Source of the DNA: Ipomoea triloba
Lineage: Eukaryota; Streptophyta; Magnoliopsida; Solanales; Convolvulaceae
DNA length: 64,000 nt
NCBI RefSeq assembly: GCF_003576645.1
Contig: NC_044930.1
Coordinates: forward strand, 10,460,393-10,524,392
Direction: 5' to 3'
Shown one piece after another: positions 21,171 through 32,581 of the stretch. Position 1 is the stretch's first letter. Each line of letters opens with the position of its first letter. The notes beneath the pieces were generated by a model, which ran no database searches, was not told the origin of the DNA, and saw nothing but the letters and a program-made list of their open reading frames with translations. A program made the translations under genes and the position numbers.

Positions 21171-22814
21171 TGATGGATAATACACTAGGCCTGTGCTACA
21201 TGGACCGGCCCAAGAGAGCAAGTATACTTTCTAGAGACTTCGTATCCACAAAGTCTCAAGAAAGTGTGAGACTAGATGATGGATAATACACTAGGCCTGG
21301 ACTACATGGACCGGCCCAAGAAAGCAATTGGATCAAGAAAGTCCAAGAAGGACCCTCAACACAAAGCTACAGAAGAGTTCGATAAGGATTGGACTTAGCA
21401 CTTGTAATATTAGCAAGATTAGGGCTTATTAGTTATAATGTAACAAGGACTCCCAATATGGGGAATGATGAGCACAAATGATGAGTGTAAAAAGGGTGTA
21501 ATGTCGTTCCGCTGAGGATTGGGGCTATGGCACGTAATTGTGTAAATTACCAGGCACTAGAGTATATGAATTAATAGAATCCAAGCAACAAAGACTGAAT
21601 GATGTAAAAGAAAGCAATTGATTAATGTGTAAACTGTATGATAAAGGTATGGGCCAGATTAGAGGGATTGTAACCTTGATGTTCTAACAAACTCAGGATT
21701 AGGGAAAGAATAATTAACCAAGGGATTTATGGGCAATGCACAAAAGAATTCAGCTCATCTACTTTCGTAATCAATAAGTGAATTAGGCTACAATTGCCCC
21801 ACTGTCGTGATGCATCAATTATAACCTTAAGCTCCTAAGCATTGTAAGCCCCCAAGATTACCTCTACTTTCATAGCAGGAAAATTAGGTTGAAATTGGTA
21901 AGGCTCGAGGTCTCCATCCAACTTTCGTTGTAATAAATCCCTCTCCTAGACTAGCAATTAATTGTGGCCATCAATCAATAACAAGTAGAAACAAATCCCC
22001 AATTCAACATAAACCCTAGGCAAAAGATTCAATCCCTTTATGCAATTATCATAAACTGAACATCAAGATTAACAAAGAACCCCTAATCCAAACCCATAAA
22101 CGAATTACTCGCGCATGATGGGAGTAAACACAGCAAAGCAAGAATAAATAACCATAAACATCACAAGAAATAAAAGGGAAGAGAAACTTATCTGATAAAT
22201 AACAAATCCAACTTCAATCCAAGATTCCAAGCTTGAAATAAAATAATCTAATGTAAAACTAGTCTAAACTATGCTGGGGAAATATAAACTAAAAGCTAGG
22301 GTTCAGAACTCTGTAAGGGAACCTCCTTAAATTGTAGAGAATAGGTCAAATATATAGGAGGTAGATGGGCCTTGGCCCATTAGGCAACTTCCAACTCTTT
22401 TCCAACTTGTGTTCTTCCTTGTAATTCCCTTTTCTTCCAGAACTTGTCCAAAATGCTCCAATATTCTTCCTTTGTTGTTCCTTGTAGATAATTCAGCACT
22501 TGGACAATATAACACACAAATAATTCCCAATTTCACTAGGATACAGAAAATAACCTTCAAAACAACTAGAATAAGGGGTGAATAATTATACAAAATAGCA
22601 GATATCAGGGCACAGGATTCTTATTCCTTGTAGGGCTCTAGATCCAAAATATGTATAACTAGATCCTCCACACATGGAGAAGAGGGGAAGTAATTCTGAG
22701 CAATACAATACCTATATTCTCTAGCTATATTTTTCTACATATTTCCTATATTTTCGCTATTCTAACAGGTAGTGTTGGCCTGCCTTTGACTGCCCAGAAG
22801 TCATAAAACCAACA
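21171..22814. mobile_element. LTR-type insertion in DUF295 copy B, 5-bp target duplication
   Basis: Starts TGATGGATAATACAC and ends ACCAACA (TG...CA), flanked by AATAC at 21166-21170 and 22815-22819. It is absent from copy A. A 109-bp tandem duplication at the start repeats tgatggataatacactaggc. The two outer parts (about 21171-21460 and 22615-22760) read like one Copia-type LTR, while the middle (about 21465-22615, non-coding) looks like a further insertion. No gag or pol is visible, so this is a solo LTR with a nested insert or a non-autonomous element. Confidence 0.6.
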
Positions 22815-23350
22815 AATACCATCAAACTTTTAAAGTCTTTAAAAGTTTATAAAAGTTTTGATTGAATATTAGGAATGAAATTAAGAGAAAGAATATTACC
22901 AGCGAACAAGAAAATTCGATTTAAGAAAATCCAATATTCTAGCCTGACTTTGTGTTGCCGATGGCGGATGGCTGGCTCTACAACTTCTTTAATAGCCTTC
23001 AAGCTAAGATTACTCCTTAACTAATGGGGATTAGGATTACAATATTCATACTTATAATGCTCTTTGGGTTTCTCAAGAATATAATTTCCAAATATAAATC
23101 AACTTGAACTAGGGAGTAATTAATAAGGAATATCTCTTTCTAGTTTGATTAGTGTTGGTATTAAGATAACGATCGAGTATTCTAATCTCAATTGTTCAAT
23201 GAATAATCCTTAATTATTAATTTAAATTTTTTTAAATTTTTTTTCTAAAATTGTTTATTAAACTATTGTTGAATGTTGATAGTGATACAAAGTTTAAAAT
23301 TATATTTTTCATACTAAAGTACCCCACAATTTTAAGATAGGATATAGAAG

Positions 23351-24290
23351 TTCAAATTAATTTTTAATAAATTATCAAAATTTATATATTTATAAGAATG
23401 AGAAATTGGCTCTAAATGTGGAAAAGCTTGAAAGTAGCTTTCCTCCCACATTGGTTAGAAAAGTGGGTTTTGTCCTACTATCTTATCACAAAAGTTTCAT
23501 TATTCTAACAAATAAGGTATATCATTATATCATTCTAACACAGTACATTATTTTTACACATGCATAAAGTACATTATATTATTCTAACTCATAATGTGCA
23601 TTATTCTAACTCATAAAATTCAACGACATCATTTTGAACCGCTCCACATAATAATTTGCCCTCCACTACCCTGAGGAAGCAAAATGTAATTTGGATTAAG
23701 TGCAAAAGTAGCTACAAGAAATGACTTTGATTCAAGACGATAAAACAATCAACAAAAGCCCCCCTAACCAGCCCAAGAAGTAGAACAGTAGTATGTTTGT
23801 TTAATGTAAGACATCATGTAATGTGATTTATATAATACTATAGTTTAACATATCAATATTTATATCTGCAGGAACTTTGGTAATCATAATTTAAAAGTTA
23901 TTAAACAACAGACACATAGTTACAGTTATTTAATAAGTAAATGGTAAGCAACACTTGACATTTGAAGTTTGTAATGATCTTCCCGTTCCTTTCTTTATTG
24001 TATTTGGCCTTATAAAGAAAAATATAACCAGTGCGAATTTCTGTAATCATAGATTTTGAGATGATTTTAAGTAACAAAAATAAAAATTATTATTGTTGAC
24101 ATACTATAGTTTAACATATCAATATTTATATTTGCAGGAACTTTGGTACCCGCAAATATTTTTTTTTTCTTAATCTTATCTTAACTTAATAGGCATAATT
24201 TTATTTTAGGCCTACTTAGAAAAAAAAATCAATTTAAATGCACTTAAAATCATTTCAAAATCTAACACAAATTTGAATAACAAAATATAC
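23351..24290. other. AT-rich intergenic DNA
   Basis: Contains words of the gtacattat type (23520-23620), related to the array at 55672-55870, and the first two copies of a 47-bp dispersed repeat. No gene seen. Confidence 0.5.
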
Positions 24291-24299
24291 TTTTAACAT

Positions 24300-24371
<72 letters not shown>

Positions 24372-24745
24372 NNNNNNNNNNNNNNNNNNNNNNNNNNNNN
24401 NNNNNNNNNNNNNNNNNNNNNNNNNNNNNNNNNNNNNNNNNNNNNNNNNNNNNNNNNNNNNNNNNNNNNNNNNNNNNNNNNNNNNNNNNNNNNNNNNNNN
24501 NNNNNNNNNNNNNNNNNNNNNNNNNNNNNNNNNNNNNNNNNNNNNNNNNNNNNNNNNNNNNNNNNNNNNNNNNNNNNNNNNNNNNNNNNNNNNNNNNNNN
24601 NNNNNNNNNNNNNNNNNNNNNNNNNNNNNNNNNNNNNNNNNNNNNNNNNNNNNNNNNNNNNNNNNNNNNNNNNNNNNNNNNNNNNNNNNNNNNNNNNNNN
24701 NNNNNNNNNNNNNNNNNNNNNNNNNNNNNNNNNNNNNNNNNNNNN

Positions 24746-24815
<70 letters not shown>

Positions 24816-24829
24816 CAGGAACTTTGGTA
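23835..24829. repeat. Three spaced copies of a 47-bp sequence, the third carrying an expanded (TA)n
   Basis: atactatagtttaacatatc then aatatttatatctgcaggaa and ctttggta occur at 23835-23882 and 24101-24148. The third copy begins tttaacatatc at 24292 and ends gcaggaactttggta at 24829, with a long (TA)n array and the assembly gap between. Confidence 0.7.
24302..24813. repeat. (TA)n microsatellite enclosing a 374-N assembly gap (24372-24745)
   Basis: Pure AT dinucleotides on both sides of the Ns. The gap is probably just unassembled microsatellite. Open frames through the Ns are meaningless. Confidence 0.95.
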
Positions 24830-25226
24830 CCTGCAAGTATTATATTGATGATTTTTCATACCAAATGAAAAAAATACATTTAGTAGAACATATATTAAAA
24901 CAATTAGAAGACAATTTCTACTCATGTTGTCATATGCAATGACTAACAACAAAAGTCAATGACAAATACGGTCGAATGTTGGATTGCTATTAAAGAAGTC
25001 CATCTTTGTTCATTGTCAATTATATGTGGCTACATCAAGAATAAGTCACCCCGGCCTCAAAATATTACTTTGTGATGAATAAAAAATTAATTGTACTTCT
25101 ACTACTAATGTAATATACAAAGAGGTTTTTAATAATTTTTAATTTAGTCTTTCTTTTAATAATATTATTATCCTTCTTTTTTTTTTTTGGATTGTACAAC
25201 AATACTTTATTTTTATTAATATAATA
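24814..25226. other. Intergenic DNA, possibly Helitron body
   Basis: AT-rich with no gene. It lies upstream of a Helitron 3' end, so part may be the element body, but no 5' TC terminus could be fixed. Confidence 0.4.
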
Positions 25227-25263
25227 TTTTCCCCGTGCATTGCACAGGAACAACAATAACTAG
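25227..25263 (+). mobile_element. Helitron 3' terminus (plus orientation)
   Basis: ccccgtgcattgcacagg, an imperfect hairpin, is followed by about a dozen bases and ACTAG, then T. It is the same family style as the end at 17946-17976. Confidence 0.6.
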
Positions 25264-25271
25264 TATTATAT

Positions 25272-25400
25272 TTTTTTTTTAGTACTACTGAAGCACAAAG
25301 AGTCAACAGTTGCCTCCACTGAGGCTCGAACTCACTCCCATCATCCATGTGAGAGTGTTAATCGGGACACCGGGTGCCACTAGACCACAAGGTCTTTGGC
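25272..25400 (-). mobile_element. tRNA-derived SINE with 16-bp target duplication
   Basis: ataactagtattatat occurs at 25256-25271 and 25401-25416. On the minus strand the element has an A box-like ggtctagtggc, a B box-like gagttcgagcctc and an A-rich tail. It inserted at the Helitron end, so the target duplication includes the Helitron CTAG. Confidence 0.82.
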
Positions 25401-25416
25401 ATAACTAGTATTATAT

Positions 25417-27317
25417 ATTTTTATTGTAAATTTGTATACTTATTTTACATCACTAATGAAGTAAATTATCTAGAATTATAGTTTTTTAGTGCTTTATTTC
25501 AGAATTAGTAGAGTAAAATATCTCGAACCTTAGTACTTCATGAATTATAATATATTTCTAAAGAAGGTATGTATAGATTAACTCTGTTTTTTTTAAGTGT
25601 AGAGATTAACCTTATTTCATGAATGTTTGATTTGTGGGCATATTTTATTTGTTGTGTATTTTTGTGTAACAGTTGGGCTGTATAATGTGTTAAGAGCTAT
25701 AATTCTACCTAAACATGTCAAATTTTGGCTCTTTAGGTTATACTTTATTTATCCTTAGGGTTTTATTTGTGTAATTAACTTGGTTAATTTTTTTAAAGTG
25801 TTATAGTTAGACTTCTTAGAGTAAAATTTAGATTTCTTATAGTAAAATAATGATGTTTGCAAATAATATGTAATCGGATGAAAACTGTATAGCTTGGTAT
25901 AAAAAAAAGTCTCTACATTGGATAAGCTAATTTATTTATTAACATTTTTAAAAAATACATTTAATTTTTTTTAAATTGTAAACATAGAGTTCTAAAATTA
26001 TGAACATGGACCCGAGTCCACCTTGCAAGGTGGACCTAGCAAGGTTGTAACACCCCCATTTTTATACACCAAATTAAGATCAAATTTTGCTTAATTTTTT
26101 CTTTCTTAATAATTTAATAACAATATTGCGGAAGCTTTACAAACTTAATTGAATAGGGATGCTACCACCACACCTAATCCTTACTTGATTAGATGCAAGA
26201 CTAACCTTAAACAAAATCCAAGAATAAATTCCTTAATTCACAAGTCTTTATTAAAATAACATAAACATTCCTCTATTACATAATTTTTTCTTAAGCCTGG
26301 ATAGTCCTCGGAATCTCGGTCTACCGCACTCTCACAGCAAACCACATCAAACATTTCCTGCTACTCAAATAGAGATTTCAAAACACAACAAGAAAGTAAG
26401 GGGTTTGCAACACTTGCTAAGTAAGGGATTGCCTGCTCCTAAAGAAAACAATTTTTTTAGCAAATAACTATTTACTTTACTTTACCCCTTCTTTCAAAAC
26501 TCGGATGCTCTGCACTTTTGCTCCAGAAAAAAAAAACAATTTATAGATATTAATATCAAAAAGCATAGGGGACTTTTCATAATATCATCACTTATAATAT
26601 TTTCTTAAAAACTTTATTTTTGTGCCATACTTGCACACCACAAAATACATATGGAAGCACATCACATACACAATGGGACAGGGTCCTTTATACTTAGGCC
26701 CTAGTGAACAGCTCAAGCGAATGAAATTTTTTTTTTCTTTTAGGATGAAGTTGACGGCATATGGGGGAGAAGGAGGAAGAAGAAGATTAATTCTCCACTT
26801 CTAATTTTTTTTTTTTCGCTAAAAGGGGAGGAAAAAAAGGAGTAGAAGACATCCACTCATCCTCATCCAATCATCATTAAATATAATAATAAATATAATA
26901 AATTAGAAATTGTAACTCATGTAGCCTCCTAATCATATCCAATCACATTTAAATAATTTTTTTTTATGATTAATAGAAGAAAATGTATTGGATAGATACA
27001 CATACATATATACATGTTTACATATATATACGTACACATAGTGTTCCATATATATAATAGTAATATATATACACACACTTACATATATATGTATGTAAAA
27101 ATGTTTATATTTAAAAGTAATATATACATACGTATACTACATATATATATATAATATACATTACCAAAGTGCATAATTATATTTAATTATATAGTTTAAT
27201 AACAATATTAATAATAGTAATCATAATAATAATCATACTAATAATTAATAATAATATTACTAGTAATGATGCTGATGAGAATAAGGTTTCATATGGACTT
27301 TTGAGGAATAAAGAATT
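25417..27317. other. Intergenic DNA with a possible LTR fragment
   Basis: A perfect hairpin gtccaccttgcaaggtggac lies near 26018. From gttgtaacacccccattttt (about 26043) to about 26450 the sequence resembles a non-coding plant LTR, but no second copy or coding part is seen. 26990-27300 is rich in tatata, acacac and aataat words. No gene. Confidence 0.35.
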
Positions 27318-27465
27318 GTGATAGCTTGAAGGTTAAGATCATAGTGTTTAATAGGAGAGGTATAGGGTTCAAATCTCACAGCGCACCACATGTTCGTAAT
27401 GTAGTTGTGCAAGTAAATTGTACAATGTAGTCAATACTAGGTGCACATAGGGAAACACTTATAAG
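27318..27465 (+). mobile_element. Possible SINE-like sequence
   Basis: gatagcttgaaggttaag resembles an A box and agggttcaaatctc a B box at normal spacing. No clear poly(A) tail or target duplication was found. Confidence 0.3.
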
Positions 27466-27855
27466 TGAAATTATTTACGAAAATGTCACTGGCGTCATTT
27501 TTTTTAAAATTGCATATGATTCGTTGATCTGGACACGTGGACGGCTGTGGAGCGTTCTCATTTTTTACTTGGGCGGTAGTTCGCACGAGAGTGCAACCCT
27601 ATATATATATATATATATATATATAAGAAAAAAGAAAAATGGAAAGCCTAGTCTGCGTATTGCATCATCATTATTATCCAACATTCCTCATTTTTTAAAC
27701 TTAAAATTAAGTTTTTTAAAAAAATGTGTTAAAAGTTTAACATATAAAAAAATCATTAAGCAATTTTAATTGAGATATTTTAAATAACACTCATATTGAT
27801 TTTTTTTTTTCAATTTCTTAATTAAGCTACACTTAAATTAAGTTTTACTTGCATG
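27466..27855. other. Intergenic DNA
   Basis: Includes a (TA)n run at about 27600-27624 and A/T-rich flank. Nothing else is recognisable. Confidence 0.5.
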
Positions 27856-28311
27856 CATGTTTGAAAAAATCGCTAAGCGCTCTTCGGGCGCTCGTGAAAT
27901 TTTTTATTTTATTTTTTATTTTTAAAAGTTTGTTTAAATTGTTTTATTTTTTAAGACTAATAATTATAAACTATTTGATAGTTAATACTAAAATATTAAA
28001 TATTAACCTAAAAACATCTAGAGTTTGAACAATTTAGCGTTATTTCACACAAAACGATGTCGTTTTGAGTGAAATAACTCATTTAAAAGAAAAAAGAACA
28101 ACAACTAATCGACCGACTAGGCAGCCTAGTCGGTGCCTATGAGGCCTAGCTGGCGCCTAGGAAGCCTAGGCGATTAGCGCCTAAGCGTCCTAGGCGGCTG
28201 CCCCTGCCTAGCCAGTCAACCGCTTATAGACCACCAATTATGGTGATACGCTAGGCGGCTAGCGCTTAGGCGCTGATTAATTGGGGCCTATGCGAGATTT
28301 TTGCAACACTG
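27856..28311. mobile_element. Non-autonomous hAT element with aggcgcctagg-type palindromes and 8-bp target duplication
   Basis: CTTGCATG flanks it at 27848-27855 and 28312-28319. Its ends are imperfect inverted repeats (catgtttgaaaaaatcgc, and cagtgttgcaaaaatctcgc on the other strand), matching the CAGTGTTG hAT consensus. One half is packed with ctaggcg and cgcctag words. A second copy lies at 41850-42325. Confidence 0.85.
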
Positions 28312-28503
28312 CTTGCATGTTTATTAAGTCACTGCTACAAATTCATCATTGTAAATTTATTAAGTTATTATAAGGTCTATAAGATTTTCCTTTCTCTAAT
28401 TTACAAAGTATATTCTCCTAAATTTTACAATTTTCATTCACACATTGACAATTACTCGTATTTAAACTTGACAATATAAATGCTTCTAACAACCATTACA
28501 ACT

Positions 28504-28616
28504 AGTGGCACTCGGTGTCCCGGTTTACACTCTCACATGAATTATGGGAGTGGGTTCGAGTCTCAGTGGAAACAACTGTTGAGATACTACATTATAAAGT
28601 CAGTAGTACTCAAAAA
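28504..28616 (+). mobile_element. tRNA-derived SINE, 5' truncated, about 16-bp target duplication
   Basis: Left flank aacaaccattacaact (28488-28503) and right flank aacaaccattaaaact (28617-28632) differ by one base. It has B box gggttcgagtctc and ends in an A-run. It is the same family as 25272-25400. Confidence 0.8.
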
Positions 28617-28632
28617 AACAACCATTAAAACT

Positions 28633-28935
28633 AAGGTATTTTTTTAATGATGATGAAATAAGCTATAAAAATATTATAATTGGCACTATTTACTACAAAA
28701 ATTCTCCTTCTATGATCAAAAAGAAAAAGATATACACGTTCACCTTCAATATTATTTATTTAATCACAATATAATATTTATAATAAATTAATATAATCAG
28801 AATAAGTTAATTATAAATATATTTGAGTATCGTTTAGGAGTTGTCATATGTATCTATATGAGTTTATGAAATATTATATTCCTTACATTTTTACTTTTTT
28901 TTTTAATAATTTTTTTTATAGAAATTTACGTTAAG
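28633..28935. other. AT-rich intergenic DNA, nothing seen
   Basis: No open frame or repeat of note. Confidence 0.6.
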
Positions 28936-29504
28936 AATGTCAATTGTACCCGTACTCGACGGGGAACCCGGTTCCCCGCCCCTACAGGGACGGGGACAAA
29001 AATAGGGGATCGGGGTTGGGGCAATTTTCAATTCCCCGCCTGTAGCGGGGGCGGGGATGGGAGTACTCTCCCCACCACGTCCCCGTCCCCGATATATATA
29101 TATATATATATATATATAGCCACACAACACACACATATGTATTACTTTGTATATAATATATACTCCGTATAATTTTAGAAGCATTCTTGTCATTGTATGT
29201 CATGCATATTTAGGTAACATATTTAATTGTAAAATATTGAATACTACTTTAAGTTGGAGATGAATATATATGCGTTATTTATTTAAATATTTTTAATGTT
29301 AAATTTTTAAATTTTTTTATAACTTATAAATGGAGTGGGAATTTCCCGTCCCCGAATAATCCCCGTGAAGATGGGGATGGGAGGATTTTTCCTTCCCCAA
29401 CGAGGACGAGGACGAGGACGAGGACGGGGACGGGGAATGGAGAAGAAAGTTGGGGGCGGGGATGGGTGGTATTGGGGTATGTCCCCCACCCCGTTGACAT
29501 TTTC
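28936..29504. mobile_element. GC-armed fold-back element, hAT-like
   Basis: Two GC-rich arms (28936-29092 and 29336-29504), full of ccccgtcccc and ggggacgggg words in opposite orientation, surround an AT-rich core with a (TA)n run. Outer ends read aatgtcaa and ttgacatt. The right arm holds a gaggac tandem run (29402-29430). The arms resemble the GC-rich fragment at 1066-1192. Target duplication was not resolved. Confidence 0.5.
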
Positions 29505-30630
29505 TTGGGCGTAATTAACGTCTCCAAAAAGTTTGGCTAATGCAGTAATGCTAATCTTCACCAAATTGATTGTTGAAATCTAATGAAAACCTATACTTCA
29601 AATCCTCTGCAAATTGTTTTTTTTTTTTTTTGTTTTGTGGTTTTGGTGTAACAATTTTCATACGTAATTAATTATTTTTAAAGGACATTTAGTTCAAGTT
29701 ATATAAGATAACTAAGGTAATGTGAGGATGACCATTATATAATAACGTAATAACTTTATTCGATTCAAGTAATATTACATTATTGTGACATTAAATTTTA
29801 GATTTATATCAAGATAATGTACTTGTGATCCCGGCATTTTCCACCTTAGCTCTTAGGTATTGTAAGGCTACCTTAATTATGTGATATGATTTTTTTTTAA
29901 TCTTTACCTTTTAAAAAACAATATATGTACACTTATTTGTGTGTGTATATATAATATTTATATTTATATAATTAGTTATATGTATTATGTATATGGTGGA
30001 GAAAATTAAGATGGATTGTCCAAATTAATTAACTCAAAACAAAGATTAAGGATGGATTAGGATAAAAAGATCAAAGGAATGCTCGAATTGAATATTTAGT
30101 GCATGTGTACTTGTGTAGTACAATGATTGAGTGTTTGTAAAAAATAAAAGAATGTTCTAAATTAGAGAAGACCCCAAGGTCTATCCAATGACTTTCAAAG
30201 ATGGCTCAAGTGTAATGGGCAACATCCGTGCAAATCGGGTGCTTGTGATGGCTTTGTTTGACCTCGTACTTCCATGCGACAGTCTAAGTCCATTGTGGTC
30301 AACCCGACCAAGGCTGACCTTGATGTCAGCCCTAGATTGCTCTTAGGCTATTCTTATTCCTGTCAAAAATTGGTCACATTTTCATATTACACAATTTACA
30401 AATCATTTACTATTTACATTACATCCATGTAAATTCAATCTATTATTAAAAGTGGACCTCAATATCACATCACTTTAAAACATTAATAAATAAATAAAAT
30501 AAAAAAGAAAAGAAAACAACATAAAGTAAATAAGCAAAACAAAAAAAGTACAAAAGCTGCCACAGCTTTTGTTGCTGCTGCTGCGGCAGCTTTTTACAGA
30601 TTGTAAATTTGCATATCCACCTCGTCATTA
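29505..30630. other. Intergenic DNA, no gene seen
   Basis: AT-rich. Around 30170-30340 the composition is more balanced (ctcaagtgtaatgggcaaca and following), but no frame is convincing. A short CAG/CTG-rich imperfect palindrome lies near 30555-30595. Confidence 0.45.
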
Positions 30631-30968
30631 GGCTAACCCCAATAGTTAAACTTTGGTGTAGTTTTTGAGGAGTGTGATTAGGAAAGAGAAAATGAGGTGG
30701 AGGAAAAAAAGAAAATTAAAAAATAAAACAAAGGATAAAACTAAAAAAAAAATTAATAATAATGACAGTATTTACGCGCCCGCTGGGCGCCCAATTTGGC
30801 TTAAACGCGCGCATTTCTTTTGCTTTGTAAATAGGAATGGGACCCGCATCTCTGCAAAATCTCCATTCTTGCAGGGCACCCTCACTTTTCCTCTCTCTCC
30901 ATTCTCACTCATCCAACTCATCAAATTTTTCTTAAGTTTTGTGCCAACATTCACTATTGGTGAAGGCC
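30631..30968. mobile_element. PIF/Harbinger-type MITE with TTA target duplication
   Basis: Ends ggctaaccccaatagttaaa and, on the other strand, ggccttcaccaatagtgaat are inverted repeats. TTA lies directly outside both ends (30628-30630 and 30969-30971). Open frames inside are spurious. Confidence 0.65.
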
Positions 30969-32581
30969 TTAAGCTTCGACAACTTTGTACAAAGGCTACC
31001 ATATAATTGCCTCCCTCGGCTTGGGCTTGTACACTAGGCTTAGCTTCTTGAGTTGAGTCCAATACTTCCATAAACTCACATATATGTATATTTATTTGCA
31101 TCTTTATATATTAATTTATATGATTATTTCATTGTTTATTAGTGTGTAATTGTGTATATTTATCTATACATACTAATAAAATGCTATTCGCTTTTTGTCT
31201 ATAGAAAGTTCAATGATTTTCATTTGTATCTTAAACTTTTATTGCTGTGCTTTATTCTTTATTTTTAACTTTATCCTCATCGACTTAATTCTTGTATTAC
31301 GGTGCTTGGAATTAGTATAGATTGAAATTTTTTTGTTAGATTGATTTTTTTGTGCATATTATCCTGCTAGAACTATATGTAGCATGGGTATGCAAAATAT
31401 GGTTTTTCCAATTTTAGTGCCACACCCTATCTGCCTTTGCATTAGCTGAGTGGGATCTTTTTGCTAAAGTTGCTTTGACTATGCTTGTGGGATGCTCATT
31501 TTTCATCAGTTAGACATGAATCATATAGCAGTGTCTATGAATAACTACAATTGACATGACAACTGCAATTGTGGTTTTTTTCATTTTGAGAAAAGATTTT
31601 TTTTAAATACCAATAAATAAGCTAATGAGTTAGCAAGACATGATTATGAATCTTACATTTTATTTTAATGCCACTAGATTACTAGTTTTACATTATTGTT
31701 AATGTCAATGACTTCTTATTGAGCTAAATCACGGTAACTTGTGGCTCAACATACAACCATACAGGGCCAAATGTCATTGCGCACAAGGGATCTGTCCACT
31801 TGGACATAATTTCCACACTATTGCTGTTGAGTTTTAAACCTTGGTCTCTTCTCTCAAATATTGTATACTAAACCACTAAGTTAAGCCTGTAAGGGCAATA
31901 CTTCCTTAATGAAATAGACAACATTCAATATAAAAGGTATTTTTGTCTTTTGAATGTGGGTTCCTTTTCCCCCAAAATGCATTTGTAAAATCAATTTTGT
32001 TAACCAAACATACTACAGGGACTTCGTGGAAGTCAAATACTCAATCTATGCAACCTATTACTTTAGCATTCTCATAATTTAAAAGAACCATACCCTAATT
32101 GAAGGAAAAGAACCGTACTGTAAAAACTTCATATCAAATACAAAACTATCATAGCTTTAATGGTTGTAACTATACACACAAAACTATCATTATTTAAGCC
32201 GTGTTTACTTCAAATCTCCAATATCAAAGCTCAACTTTCAGATTTCTAAGGATTTGGGGTGACTTGCATTTCAAAAACTATTTGTGAAAAGATGAGGAAG
32301 AGGTTCAAATCCAAGCAATCATTTATGTTAATGGGAAAAGAAAATAATTGTTAGGCACCTCACAATAATCAGACTATCAGAGTGACCTCAAGAACTCAAA
32401 ACACCAACTACAATCCTCTCTCCCAGTCTGCTATAGACCTTCACTTTTCAAGCAAAATCACAGTTCTTGTACAACAAGTGGTCATAAAAAGAGCAAAAAC
32501 CAAAAGTATCAGTACTCAGGTATCAGTCTTAGTTTGGCTTCCAAGAACAATCAGAGTCTACTTCCGATAAGTTGAAGCGAA
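30969..32581. other. Intergenic DNA downstream of AXR4
   Basis: 31745-31895 has pol III-like boxes on the minus strand (ttaacttagtgg, ggtttaaaactc) and may be an old SINE. The 3' UTR of AXR4 should extend left from 32581, but I see no clear poly(A) signal to fix its end. No other gene. Confidence 0.45.

Larger units (their letters stand above)
19105..23350. repeat. Duplicated segment, copy B (partner 5969-8577)
   Basis: Aligns with copy A across the DUF295 gene and both flanks. It is longer because of a 1.64-kb LTR element at 21171-22814. Similarity ends at 23350, the same point as 8577 in copy A. Confidence 0.9.

Noticed and set aside
5969..23350. Possibility that the two DUF295 segments are an assembly duplication
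   Set aside because: The copies differ by many substitutions, a 48-bp deletion and an LTR insertion, so they are genuine diverged duplicates.
24255..24952. Open frames of about 200 codons across the N gap
   Set aside because: Built from (TA)n and Ns; no real sequence in the middle.
30665..31101. Open frames of 109-113 codons on both strands
   Set aside because: They overlap the Harbinger-type MITE and its flank, with no recognisable domain.
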